Assembly: GCA_030374765.1 (NCBI GenBank)
Contig: JARGXX010000055.1
Location: 1 to 47,014, forward strand
Length of the DNA stretch: 47,014 nt
Direction of reading: 5' to 3'
Origin: Agarophyton chilense
Taxonomy: Eukaryota; Rhodophyta; Florideophyceae; Gracilariales; Gracilariaceae
Shown: positions 10,302 to 20,492 of the stretch, piece after piece
How the letters are laid out: every line of letters begins with the position of its first letter
Position numbering within the stretch: position 1 is the first letter of the stretch
Made by a program: the position numbers and the translations under genes
Notes under the pieces: generated by a model
What the model was told of the DNA's origin: nothing
The model's database searches: none
What the model saw: the letters and a program-made list of their open reading frames with translations, nothing else

Positions 10302-11894
10302 GTGATTCATATCACTGTACCCGCTCCCATGGCCATTCTGGAGGCCCAACTGGATAACCTTGCGATGCTAACTCCCGACGAGGACGTCGACTCTTGGGAG
10401 GGGACGGTCGCCATCGACGTAGAATTCGAATCCTATAGGCCCCAGGTACTTGATCTCCTCAGGGAACACCAGGCCATGTGTTTAGGTAGACTGGGCACAA
10501 TAAGCGCCACTACACACCACATTGACCTTCAGGATGATGCTAATCCACAGTTCCAGCACCCATGCCGCACCGGCCTTAAGGGTAGGGAAATTGTCGCCGA
10601 CCGGATGGACAAGATGCGCAAAGCTCAAGTCATTGAGACGGCGCCTCCAAACCAATCCGAAGGGGCAAGTCCCCTTGTCCTTGTGGCGAAGAAAGATGGC
10701 TCCTTCAGGTTCTGTGTCGACTACAGGAAGCTGAACGCAGTAACCAAGAGGGATTCATACCCGATACCCCGCATGGACGCCTGTCTGGATTCTTTAGGCG
10801 AAGCTGTCGTATTTACCACACTGAACGCTAACTCTGGATACAGGCAAATCTCTATGGCCGAAGACGCGAGAGCGCTGACAACCTTTACCACCCATGAAGG
10901 TCTGTTCAGATTTACTCGCATGCTCTTTGGTTTGAAGAATGCACCAGTCACGTTCCAACGGGTAATGGACATTATACTGTCCAGAGTCAAATGGAAGGTC
11001 GCCCTGATCTATTTGGATGACGTTTTAATCTTCTCACGGACCGTAAAGGAACACTTTCGCCACGTGAAGAAGGTGCTAACAATCCTACAGGACGCTGGAG
11101 TAACACTGAAGCTCCACAAATGCGCTTTCTTCCAGGCCCCGGTGGACTATCTCGGTCACGTCGTCCTCCCAGGAAATCTAAAGGTGGCTACACGGACAAC
11201 AAATGCGATTCGTCAGACCAAGCCTCGTAGGACCCACACGGAACTACGATCCTTCGTGGGCTTGTGCAACGTTTACCGACGGTTCGTCGAAGGGTTTGCC
11301 AAGATCTCGGCCCCTCTAAAAGCGATGCTGAAGAAGGGAACACCTTCGGAGTTCGAAGCCCTTACGGACGACCAGTACGAAGCATTTCAGACCCTAAAGG
11401 ACAAATTGCTGAACCCACCCATATTGGCCTTACCAAAGCACAATAGGCCTTTCGTCCTGGACAAAGATGCCTCTGATGTCCAAGTGGGTCGTGCACTGCT
11501 ACAGGAACAGGAGTCACCGAAGGACTATCGACCTATTGGCTACTGAAGCAGAACGCTCCCCAGCGCGGAGCAAAAGGACAGTACTACCTAAAAGGAATGT
11601 CTAGCCAACGTATGGTCTGTATTGACATTCCGTCCTTACGTCGAAGGACCCAGGTTTATCATTAGAACAGACCATGATTCACTCCGCTGGCTACTCAATA
11701 TGACCGATGCATCGAGTCGCCTCGCTAGGTGCCGCCTCAGGCTGTCAGAATAGGACTACGAGATAACCTATAGGCCAGGCATCAAGCACCAGGCAGCAGA
11801 TGCCCTGTCGCCAATCATCACCGACGGAACTGATGACACCCCATTAAACGATCTAATTCCTATCCCCTTTACAGATGATGGACCTCAGAACTAC
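10302..11894 (+). pseudogene. Gypsy 1 reverse transcriptase and RNase H
   Basis: The frame is open from 10302 to 11546. Signature blocks are FRFCVDYRKLNAVTKRDSYP, FRFTRMLFGLKNAPVTFQRV and the catalytic LIYLDDVLIFSR (near 11000-11035), then LRSFVGLCNVYRRF of the thumb/connection. RNase H begins at FVLDKDASDVQVG and continues through TGA 11544, TAA 11592 and TAG 11751 to TYRPGIKHQAADALS. Most of these stops are one C/G transition from a sensible codon (TGG at 11544 and probably at 11751). Loss of activity is certain because of the stops; otherwise domains are complete. Confidence 0.88.
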
Positions 11895-13018
11895 TTGGAA
11901 AGAGATGACCTTATGGGTAAGGTTCCATCGGAGGATCCTGAAGTAAAGAAGAACGAAGTATACTTATTGGACTGGGAAACAGTACCGTCCAATTCGGCAC
12001 CACCTCAGCTTAATGCGATAGCCCCGGAGGAAAAAGAACTCCCCCCGATAGCTATTGGGGAACTCTTACAGGCGCAGGTCGAAGACGAGTACTGCAAGGA
12101 AACAGCCCAATTTGTAGGAACCCCAGGATGCCTATTCGACTATGACCGATTGGGACTACTATGTCGCCGCTCAACGCTGGATGGCGCACTCCAACGGGTA
12201 CTACCAACTTTGCTAAGGGCGCGATTCCTATACCTCGTCCATTTCCCCTGCTTGGCTGGCCACTCTGGAGGCCGACGAATTTACCACACCCTAAGGAAGT
12301 TCTTCTACCGGCCACTAATGGCGCATGGCCTATGGCAAACCGCACGGAACTGTGCATCTTGCGCACAGATCCGAGGGTTACGCGCCAACCATCAGGCCAA
12401 ACTGAAGCTCTTCCCCGCCGCAGGTCCAATGGAATTTGTCGCAATGGATATACTTGGGCATTTGCCTAAGTCGTCCCATGGGAAACGGTTTGTTTTGGTT
12501 ATAACCGATAGGTTTACCAAACTTACCCGAGTCCTACCCCTAGGAAAGACAACGGCCACAGATGTCACCACGGACTTCTTGTCTCACTGGGTATATCGAT
12601 ATGGCATTTCACTCTACCTCCTTACGGATAACGGCAGCCAGTTCATATCCAAATTCTTCTCGCATGTTTGTGCTACCTAAGGTATCAAACATGTGACCAC
12701 CACGGCGTACCACCCACAAACCAATGGCCAAGCCGAACGCTTCAACCGCACCCTCTGAACCGATTGGCACACTACGTATCGGAGCACTAATTGGACTTGG
12801 CCGAATATGTTGGGCCACTGGTTTATGCCTACAACACGCAGGTGCACGATTCTACAGGGACAACGCCTTTCGTCTTAACGCTCACGAGAGCGCCGCCGCC
12901 GATAGCTGTTGACCTTCAGGAGTCTATCATACCCCAGGACATAACTGATGGGATGACTCCTGCCCAGGCGAGGCGCTACTCGTTCCAACGCATTGACCGC
13001 ATTCTCTAATCGGCCAGA
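11895..13018 (+). pseudogene. Gypsy 1 integrase
   Basis: The zinc-binding part has two His (YLVHFPCLAGHSGG) and CASC near 12355-12366. The catalytic core shows FVAMDILGHL (first Asp), LLTDNGSQFIS (second Asp) and TAYHPQTNGQAERFNRTL (Glu), the standard Gypsy DDE set. Stops occur at 12678-12680 (TAA) and 12757-12759 (TGA); a frame change follows near 12760 into VYAYNTQVHDSTG, with TAA at 12788 (Gln expected) and 13007 (CAA plausible). Confidence 0.88.
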
Positions 13019-13840
13019 ACTGTACTAACCAAAGCCCAACAGCCCTACAAGTCCAACTTCGACAAAGCCGTTTGGGATACACCGACCTTTGGGAAAGGAG
13101 ATCTGGTTTACCTGGATCGGCCACCGAAGGACAGTGAGGAACTCGAGGACACTACGCAGAAGCTCTTACCCCGCTCTACGGGACCATACAAATTCCTTAA
13201 GGCCAAGGATCACACCATCACTTTACTCATTGACGGCCTACAGGACACCGTGTCTATTGACCGCGTGACACGAGCTCCCAGTTCCCCCGGACCACGAACG
13301 TCCCAGCCCCCTGGCCCAACGGAAGCACCACGACCTCAGGTCGACACTCAAGTCTCCACACCCCCTAAGGCAGTTCCCGAGGACTCGACTAGCCCCACGG
13401 ACACAATGGTCAATGCCAACTACTATGACCCATCGCTCCCAACCGACTCCGATGGATTCGCCCCTCTGAACCACACTCTCCTTCCGGACGATGAACACAA
13501 AACGGAATATGTGATTGAGCGCATCATATCCGCCGGTATGGGAGAAGACGGAACTATGCACTATCGCGTCCGTTTGTTCGGCTACACACCTGAGGAAGAT
13601 ACTTGGCAAGAGACTCAAACGATTCCGGCTAGTTTTATCGCCCGCTATTGGCGCAGAATCAGCCACTTAGAGCGCAACCTTCAGGAGGGGGCAATCATTG
13701 GCCCGAATAATCCAACCATTGGCCCGAATAATCCCAAAACGACTCCCAAACCGCCTCCCGACACGACTGTTCTCCGGAGCACGACGGTTCGTCGTAGCTC
13801 CCGCATCAGGGAACAAAGTCAGTCCCTGGGAGACACCTGA
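13019..13840 (+). pseudogene. Gypsy 1 integrase C-terminus and chromodomain
   Basis: After the 13007-13009 stop the same frame stays open to 13840. The first part has FGKGDLVYLDRPPK, the GPY/F-type segment (RSTGPYKFLKAKDHTITL), then a proline-rich linker. EYVIERIISAGMGEDG followed by YRVRLFGYTPEEDTWQ and FIARYW is a chromodomain (aromatic, EDTW and terminal W/Y), which in chromoviruses directs integration to chromatin with methylated histones. A short direct repeat, IGPNNPTIGPNNP, follows it. Confidence 0.82.
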
Positions 13841-14022
13841 GAAAGACACTGGACGCTCTCGAGATGGAACGCCGGCCCAGGGCACGCACATTTGAGATAC
13901 AAGAAAGACCTTGGGAAAGCACAAGCACTACTTTATTTAACTTACTCGAGTGACTAACAGAAACCTAACAGCCCTCGGAATGACCTCAAGATTCGCGGAA
14001 GCGCTTCAAACACCAACAGGAC

Positions 14023-16131
14023 TCACTGGGGGCGGCGCAAGAATAACTCCGTCGTTTTCATGGAACCTGCAACAGCGAAACCGGGATTAGGGTCACCCGA
14101 AGAGCCCACTGCACCATCCAAACCGGCCCCAGCGAGCCAAGCACGCTTTTTCGGCGGGTATTCTCCTGAGGAACTATTGTAGCCGCCGGAAACCTTCCGG
14201 TCACTCAAATTGAGACCATATCGGGCATCCAATTCGGCAATAACGCTCTGGGACATCGCATGCGTATTCTGCTGCAGGATATTGACCATGGCGGTATTCA
14301 GATCCTGACCCTGTTGGACAACCGCGGCGTAGCGAGCCAAGCGACGCGCCCAGGAGCATGCTTCCCTCAGGACTGTTGAAATGTCCATCGAGGCCGTGAT
14401 ACCAACGGTACGGCAGAAATGACGGAGATCCGCGGCGGCAGCCGTGACCGAAGCGGGAAAGTGGACCAACGGAGAGGACGGAGCGATGTCGACGCCCCCA
14501 GTGGACGTCTGAGCAAGTGCCTCGCCTACAGGACTTTCGGTTTCGACAGTAACCTCACCAGGAGGAATAGTCACTTGGGCGACGGGGGGCTCATATGAGA
14601 GCTCATCCTGAGGAGCAGAGCCAGGAGGAGCCAGAGGAAGGGAAGCAGTCGGCAAAATCACAGCTGACTCGACCGGAGGATGAACACCCTTCACGGGTAG
14701 GACGAGGGGATCTTGACCGAAGGATTCTGCGTCGGACATACCAGCAGGAACCATCGGCGTGGCTTCCACATCAGGCTCGAAGCACAGAGGATCCAAACCA
14801 ATGGCCCTCGGATAATAGTCGGGCACATGACGCCTCGGAAATTACGATGGTTGATTCCTCAAAGACTTGGCAGGATAGGCACGAGCGTCGTCCCGATCCT
14901 GAGGATGCAGCGGAATCGGCGTGAATGAGTCGGTATCCCAGTCATACCAAAAGAACCCGGGAGCCTTGCCCCACTCCACCTCTAGGATATGATCCAAAAG
15001 GGCCTCGGTCTCCTCGACGTTGAACTGGGTTTCACGGATGATGTTTAGTATGCCCAGTTTTCCTAGGAAACGGATCATGATGTCCGGGAGCGGGATTAGG
15101 CGAGCTCGAGGACCGGGTATGTTCTCATCGTACCACACTTTCCCATCCTCCGAACGGACATTACCACGGATTCCGTATTTCGCGGTATCCCGAAAGGCCG
15201 TAAGAAACATCACGCCGAACTCGACGAAGAGCACCTGCCAGGACAGCCAGGACCTTCGGTCATGGTCAGCGCTCATGAGTTGGGACGAGTGGTACGCCAC
15301 CACGGACGGCTTGGGAACCAGAAGGAGTGGCGAGAAACGCCAATACAAGGCCCATTGGTTCTCATCCTCCTGGGACAGGGAAAGGTACAACGGAATGCGT
15401 TTGTCGGCGCAAATGTCGTGGAACTGTACTTGGTGCAAACAAAAGAAGAACCCCGAGGATTGACGCAGAAGACCATCGGGCTCGTGAATCTCATTCCAAT
15501 AGACCCGGTTGGACATCCAGAATAAGTGGTCGTACGTTGGCCGGAAGCACATAAGCACCAAGAGGTTGTGACCAGCCGGAGGAGAGCGCACATGAGGTTA
15601 GATGAAGTCGGTGTATAGGTCCGAAAAGAGTTTGTTCACCCTTAACTGGTAGTCGGCTTTTTCCTCGCAGCGGACGTACGGAATGTCCGCTTGGATTAGG
15701 GTGCGACATCGAGTCGCCGAACGCGGATCCACAGGACAATGCAACCATCGGTTATGCCACGAGACGCTGCGCGCGTTCTTGCTGCCCCTCCGGAACTCGG
15801 GTATCTTGGAAAACCTTCGGGCGTCGAGAGACATGTGGCAAAACCTTTGGTATTATTCCACTGAGGACGGAAGAATGGCATGACGCACTGCCCGCGGGTT
15901 TCTTCCGATGGTATGGTCATAGCGATCCCCCGGACGCTCGTAGGCTACTTGGTATCCCGAGGAGCTACCCGCTGGGTTGTTTGAGGTCATGGTACGGCTA
16001 GTCCCAGGGTGGTCCGCCGGGAAATAGATGGGAGAGAAGGTGGAGGCGACATAGTCCAAAGGAAGTACGGCGTATCCGGCGGGCTTATAAGGTGATTTCG
16101 GCATCGCGCACAACCAATGGAAAGGTACCAC
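14023..16131 (-). pseudogene. Long antisense ORF in Gypsy 1, unidentified
   Basis: A single minus-strand frame runs over 2,109 nt (703 codons) with only three internal stops, all TAA, at 15853-15855, 15598-15600 and 14842-14844; each is one C-to-T step from CAA. It ends at a stop just before 14023. The first Met is at 16131, with another in AMPKSPYKP soon after. The middle part is rich in tryptophan and aromatic residues (GKAPGFFWYDWDTDSFTPIP, DENQWALYWRFSPLLLVPKP), and the C-terminal third is acidic/proline-rich with a helix ARRLARYAAVVQQGQDLN and ends basic (PPKKRAWLAG). I do not recognise the family. Antisense extra ORFs between pol and the 3' LTR are known in some plant Gypsy elements. 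A captured host gene is an alternative. Confidence 0.7.
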
Positions 16132-16515
16132 GAGAAAGAGACGAAGTAACGTAGTTGACCCGAACGGACTGACAGGCGTGAAAGACGGTGGACGAAGCGC
16201 GGAGGATCGCCAAGGGAAGACCGGAGACGAAGGAAGAACCCAATGGACCGTCTCGGCAACGCCACGCGAGGAATACGCTGGCGATGCACCTATGGCCAGC
16301 GCTCACGGCGCGTGACAGTTTCAATCCTTAGGCAAATTAATTGCCCTTCGGCGCCAATGGTCAGCTCACGCGTCCCCGTATCCCCGCACGTGGTGCCGAC
16401 GCGACGTACCGTCGCACCCAATGGTATCGGGAGCAATGAAGTGCACACATCACCTGGAGCAGTTATGAAACCATCTGGACTTCGCCGTGACGGTCGAATC
16501 CTAAGGAGGTAGATA
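16132..16515 (+). other. Gypsy 1 3' untranslated region
   Basis: No coding frame is convincing on either strand. It would hold the promoter of the antisense ORF if that was expressed. The purine-rich AAGGAGGTAGAT directly before the 3' LTR (about 16503-16514) is the likely polypurine tract. Confidence 0.5.
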
Positions 16516-16960
16516 TGTGAAGAAGCGATAATAACGGTTGAGCCTGGTAAGCCGCCAGGCCCTGAAGGATCTTGCAGATGACACGTGTACAGGTCGACCT
16601 CAAGTGGACTCGTGTAGATTATTATTTTAATTTAATTAGTGTTATAGATTAGCACTACAGTGCCAGGGAGATCTCAGCGCCTCGCGAGACTATTTACTTG
16701 GCTCGAGTGACGCTTCTCTCTTAAAGTACGGTAGGCACCGTCAGGATAATAAATACCCCCCCCGGTATATAAGTTCCACCCTTTGGTATTCAAGCCATCG
16801 TTTCCGTAGCTCCAACCTGTAGGACTACGCAGTGACTGCCAGACCATTGCACCAAGTACTCTGAGAGTGCCGCCGTCAAGGATTCGAACCTTAGAACCCG
16901 CTCTTCCACGCTACTATCGGTCGAGACCCGTACGCTGCCTTAACCCGTCATTGCGTTACA
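16516..16960 (+). repeat. Gypsy 1 3' LTR
   Basis: This pairs with 6706-7152 and begins TGTGAAGAAGCG and ends GCGTTACA. Differences from the 5' LTR are numerous (about 11 in the first 105 positions by hand), most of them transitions. The B-box GGTTCGAATCC on the minus strand is preserved at 16880-16890. Confidence 0.88.
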
Positions 16961-17628
16961 ACCTACAGCACAAATATCCCATCTTCGAGTCTGGCACATC
17001 ATGGAACAATTGACTACTTTTCGCAGGCTGAAAAAGCTGGGTACTGTAATCACATAACCTCGCCCTGCTGACAAGTACGACTACGAGCTGAGCTTGCTTG
17101 TATTTTTTTTTAGATGCCTCTCGCATTGAGGACGTCGGTCAACTCGGCGTTTTAACTGGTTTGCTTGTTGGTGCCATGAAAAAAGAAGCTATCTACCACG
17201 TTACGTCATGGATCTCTCACAAGGACAAGCGATCTGTGAAGAGCGTACCTGCGGCTGAGGTATTCGCTGCAGATGGAAAGATCTATGAAGGAAAGAACGT
17301 GCGCAGCGCCTACACTGAGCTGCTGAAAGTCAAGGTCAAGCTCCGCATTCTGGTGGACTGCAAAGATGTGTTTACGTCTATTTCGACGCAGAGGAATTCT
17401 GTGGAAAAGTCGAAAAGGGGTGAAGAATGCAGCATTCGGTTTGAATTCGAGACTGGCAGCGTTGAGTCCATCTCGTGGATCCCAGATTCCGTAAACCTCG
17501 CTGACGCTCTGAACAAGAAGGATTGCTGCCTAAGCGAAGCGATGCTGCTCACTCTCTATTCTGGTCGACTGGGTATTGACTTCGAGGCTGTCGCCGAGAC
17601 GAAGAGCTCTGAGAAGCACCTCGGTTAG
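16961..17628 (+). pseudogene. Copia RNase H, 3' of the nested element
   Basis: This continues the Copia pol after the Gypsy insertion. DASRIEDVGQLGVLTGLL gives the first RNase H Asp, YTELLKVKVKLRILVDCKDV the Glu helix and second Asp, and WIPDSVNLADALNKKDC the C-terminal LADAL.K block typical of Copia RNase H. The frame is open from 17098 to a TAG at 17626-17628. A purine-rich tract (CAAGAAAGAAGA) sits directly upstream of the 3' LTR and is the likely polypurine tract. Confidence 0.8.
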
Positions 17629-17644
17629 CAAGAAAGAAGATTGA

Positions 17645-17874
17645 TATGAATGTCGCCAGCTAGTGACAGGACGCCATGTAATGCGCACGCGAGCACTCAC
17701 GTGCTCTGACGCCCGTCCCAACTGGCATTCGTAGTTAGTGCATTTACATGAGCAATAACTATTGTCTACATAAACACAGCAAGATGACTCAGCAGGTCAT
17801 CCGACTACACGGACGCCGGCGCACCCGAGTTGTCTAAAAAACATAGCTACAGTTGTTACCCCGCTCAATACTTA
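17645..17874 (+). repeat. Copia 3' LTR
   Basis: This 230-bp LTR begins TATGAATGTCGCC and ends GCTCAATACTTA, followed by the target duplication GTGCG at 17875-17879. It has the same length as the 5' LTR, with about 13 substitutions and no gaps in a hand alignment. It is absent from the duplicated copy, which is deleted from the integrase region onward. Confidence 0.9.
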
Positions 17875-18066
17875 GTGCGCTAGGCGCAAATGCGGAGCGG
17901 CATCATGGAGCAAGCGCGCAATTTCTGTCCAAGCAACATGACGGACGGCGTGGTGCTGACGGTCGAGTTGACGAAGGGCGGGCGCGTTCGAATCGCTCAG
18001 CAGGAGGATGGTCTTCAGAGAGGGTAAGTCGGCGACGGCACTTGGCGGCGGTCTCCGACAACGCAA
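17875..18066 (-). pseudogene. Alpha-helical (HEAT-like) fragment, 5' part, copy 1
   Basis: The minus-strand frame reads LPSLKTILLLSDSN, then HHAVRHVAWTEIARLLHD and PHLRLAH, and joins 2703 on the far side of the Copia element to continue as AILSALLAVLHH. The uninterrupted form is visible at 26858-26975 on the plus strand. The family is not recognised. The deletion in copy 2 removes this part completely. Confidence 0.5.
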
Positions 18067-18102
18067 GCAGAGAGCGGCGCTTCTTCTCGTCGGGGCAACG
18101 GA

Positions 18103-20193
18103 GTGGGGCCAAGTCTTCCTAACAACTTTCCTATTCTAGTGCTTGCCAGGGTACACATCTTTTCAAAAAAGAACTCAAGAACTCTTGCTCTGGCTTCAAC
18201 ATCTCCGTACAGTCGTTCCGGACGCCCCATTTCTTTCAACCTTAGTGTGATCATCGCCTTTGTTTCTATACGTTGTCCTTCTTCGATCTTCTGCTTTTGC
18301 GGCGTAATCGGGGATTTTTCTACACTTTCTGGCTGTTCATTATGTTCTGGTGACTGATCGGACATCTGTGTGTTCACCAACACTCGCTTTGTCAAATTTC
18401 TCTTTTGGTTAGAACGGGTTCTTCTCATCTTGCGTACAAAGGAAATCTCGACTATATGCTTGAAGAACTCGTACCAGAGGCGAGTCATGTCTCCATGCCA
18501 TCCATTCTAGAATACGAGCGTCACAGCTATTCGAATGATTAACCAAGCGATGTGGCATCTGTGGTACAAGGGTATAGAATGTTTACAGCGCCTCGTAAGC
18601 TCAAAGGGTGATACATTGAACGCACGATAGGCAACTGTGAAAACGTGAAGATCCCTTCTACCCTAGGCATAGACAGCGGTATCCCACGCGAAAGTGAGAA
18701 AGCTTTTGTGTAGGATGTAGTTGTGAAGTACATTGCTATTAAACTTTTCAGGCTGTTTGCGTAGCCGACGAAGTTCCTTCTCGAGAATACCTTCGATGGT
18801 TGAGAAACAGATAGCCAGAGCTTCACGTTTGTACCGGAAATTATTCAGATCCGTAATCACGTCACAAGGCATCAGAGTACCGTCTGCCAACATCAATGAT
18901 AGCGTATAATGGGCGACCACCCCCAGTGACCCTTCTCAGATCGTGCGATATAGCCACACTTTCTGGCGGGCATGTGAGACACGTTTCGCTTCGAGTTTCT
19001 GGTCGTTTCTGCTTCAGCTCACTGATCCATGTTGCAGATCGATTGTTGTCAGTGCCGGGAGTGAGAGCAATGTTTGATGATGGAGGTATAGGAGGCACGA
19101 TGGTCGTACAGTGCGGCGTAACGACAGCTACTGTGGCCAGTGCCTCCAATGCATCAGGGTGAGTGGACAGATAGCGTGAGAAGCGATCCTGGAATGACAG
19201 TGGCGAATGCATGGCAGATTGAGTGCGCGTGCGACGCGGCGTGGGCGGGCGGGCTTATGATGGGGTGACGGCAAAGTCGGAAGCCTTCCGAAGATTTCGG
19301 GGGCGTGGGGTAGGTGCTGCAGACTGGTTTTCGCCGTCCATACGACGTTTGCGATTGAGAGGTGTGGAAGGCTGTGATGAGGCTTTAGGCGTTGATGGTG
19401 CTGCGTTTGTAGTGGGCTGGGCCGGAGATCGTACGGGCACAGACGGGTCCTTGTTGCGTTTGAACGGTGCAGCGACGGATGGTTGTACTGGGCGGAGGCT
19501 TTGCCACGAAGTTGATGTTCCAGCGCATGAAGACTGACGTGGTAAGGGGAGCGAGAGTGGTAAAGCGGCAACGGCAGTAAGCTGTGGCGCGTGAAGAAAG
19601 ATACGTTCGTCGCTTACAATACGGTCATCGACAGCGGTGAGTTGTTGTGCATACAATTCATCTATTGACTTGCCATGGGCATCGATATCATCTTCAGTAG
19701 CCTGAAAGAACGATAACCGAGTGAGGATAGCGGGGGGTAGGAGAGTTACAACTGCACGTGGGTGCCGCATGTTGCGATTGAAAAGGTCCTCGGGGGAGCG
19801 TGCGTTGAGTATGAACTCCGGAATGTGATGGACTTGGGCATTGGCGGCGGAGAGTAACTGTGTGATGGGAAGCTGGGTATCTGATCGGCGCGGTAGGCGA
19901 CGGAGCGATGTAAAGAACACAGGCAGAGGTGTATAGATTCGGGGACCGGGGCTCGGCGGAGTTGTGGATGGTGTGCGCCAAATTAGCGATACGGGTGGGA
20001 AGGGCGAGGCTTTGAACGAGGAGGTTGATACAATCCGCCGGGGGGGACTGCGCTTGCTGTGGTTGCTTGGGCTGTTGGTGGTTGTGTTGCGAGTGAGTCT
20101 GTATGTGAGAGGGGGCGGGAGAGGGGGCAGAACAGCACACGTAAACGCTAATTCAGTGTCCCGAGAATACCGGGAAAATGGAAAGCAGCGCAT
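18103..20193 (-). pseudogene. RBR copy 1: N-terminal domain, pocket A, start of pocket B
   Basis: The minus-strand order fits a retinoblastoma-related protein. The 312-codon frame 20193-19255 ends its ordered part in VSDERIFLHA, matching the DERIFL motif that closes the N-terminal domain of RBR/p107, then a basic Ser/Pro-rich linker with several TP sites. 19212-18862 has TPGTDNNRSATWISELKQ (start of pocket A). 18920-18663 has YKREALAICFSTIEGILEKE and NYILHKSFLTFAWD (pocket A helices). ARILEWMAWRHDSPL (about 18510) matches the ME.LAW..DSPL block, and VLEFFFEKMCTLASTRIGKL (18120-18180) is the first pocket B helix. Frame changes at about 19250, 18900 and 18660 are shared with copy 2 and may be small introns or old lesions. 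The 3' half is 1492-2415. Confidence 0.8.
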
Positions 20194-20492
20194 AAATCAC
20201 ACAACCAGCTGAAGAAGCCATATAGTGCACGTGATGAAGCAAATATGAGTTTGTCTGGCGTTAGTGGAGCCAACATGGATGGGAGAACTTTTTGACCGAA
20301 GGCTACTTTCTTGCATCGTGAGCGCTTGAATGGAAATGGGGCGGCTGCTCCTACAGGTAGACAGCGTTGGGCATGAGCACAGGACTTGTCAAGTCGAATT
20401 TGAATGTCGGCTCCGAAACAAATTCGGACCACAGCTATTGCTTTTTTGTAGCTCTTGAGACCGCTACCATCAAAGCTCGGCCGGAGTTTCAC
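20148..20492 (-). CDS. Unidentified 114-codon ORF (family X), copy 1
   Basis: The frame has an ATG start and encodes RPSFDGSGLKSYKKAIAVV, then FGADIQIRLDKSCAHAQRCL and basic KRSRCKKVAFGQK. The family is unknown. It matters because diverged relatives of the same peptide occur in the opposite orientation at 24140-24345 and 37010-37190, and a near-identical copy occurs at 33126-33470. Conservation of the peptide between inverted relatives (GADI.IRLDKSCAHAQRCLPVG) argues for past coding. Its 3' end overlaps the RBR N-terminal frame, so at least one of the two frames is not used. Confidence 0.4.
   Translation of the reverse strand: MKLRPSFDGSGLKSYKKAIAVVRICFGADIQIRLDKSCAHAQRCLPVGAAAPFPFKRSRCKKVAFGQKVLPSMLAPLTPDKLIFASSRALYGFFSWLCDLCAAFHFPGILGTLN

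Larger units (their letters stand above)
6706..16960 (+). mobile_element. Ty3/Gypsy chromodomain element nested in Copia
   Basis: LTRs of about 447 bp (6706-7152) and 445 bp (16516-16960) begin TGTGAAG and end GCGTTACA. The flanks are ACCTT (6701-6705) and ACCTA (16961-16965), a 5-bp target duplication with one mismatch. Pol order is protease, reverse transcriptase, RNase H, integrase, chromodomain, which is Gypsy order and chromovirus type. Coding regions hold about ten point stops but few frameshifts. Between pol and the 3' LTR lies a long antisense reading frame (14023-16131). Its LTRs are more diverged from each other than those of the Copia element around it. Confidence 0.93.
2704..17874 (+). 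mobile_element. Ty1/Copia LTR retrotransposon with a nested Gypsy element
   Basis: The element has LTRs of 230 bp at 2704-2933 and 17645-17874 and is flanked by the exact 5-bp duplication GTGCG (2699-2703 and 17875-17879). Removing it restores the helical frame at 2384-2703 with 17875-18066. Without the nested Gypsy element (6706-16960) and one target duplication it would be about 4.9 kb, a normal Copia size. Domain order is gag, protease, GAG-pre-integrase, integrase, a Tudor/SH3-like segment, reverse transcriptase, RNase H, which is Copia order. All coding parts have stops or frameshifts, so it is not autonomous. A truncated copy is at 28722-30994. Confidence 0.93.

Noticed and set aside
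15020..15463. 147-codon plus-strand frame in Gypsy 1
   Set aside because: It lies opposite the much longer antisense frame and is out of any Gypsy order; it looks like a shadow of the antisense ORF.
19128..19571. 147-codon minus-strand frame, His/Pro/Leu-rich, overlapping the RBR N-terminal frame (also 32106-32549)
   Set aside because: It is out of frame with the RBR motifs (DERIFL and the TP-rich linker) and its composition is what a shifted reading of a Pro/Ser-rich region gives.
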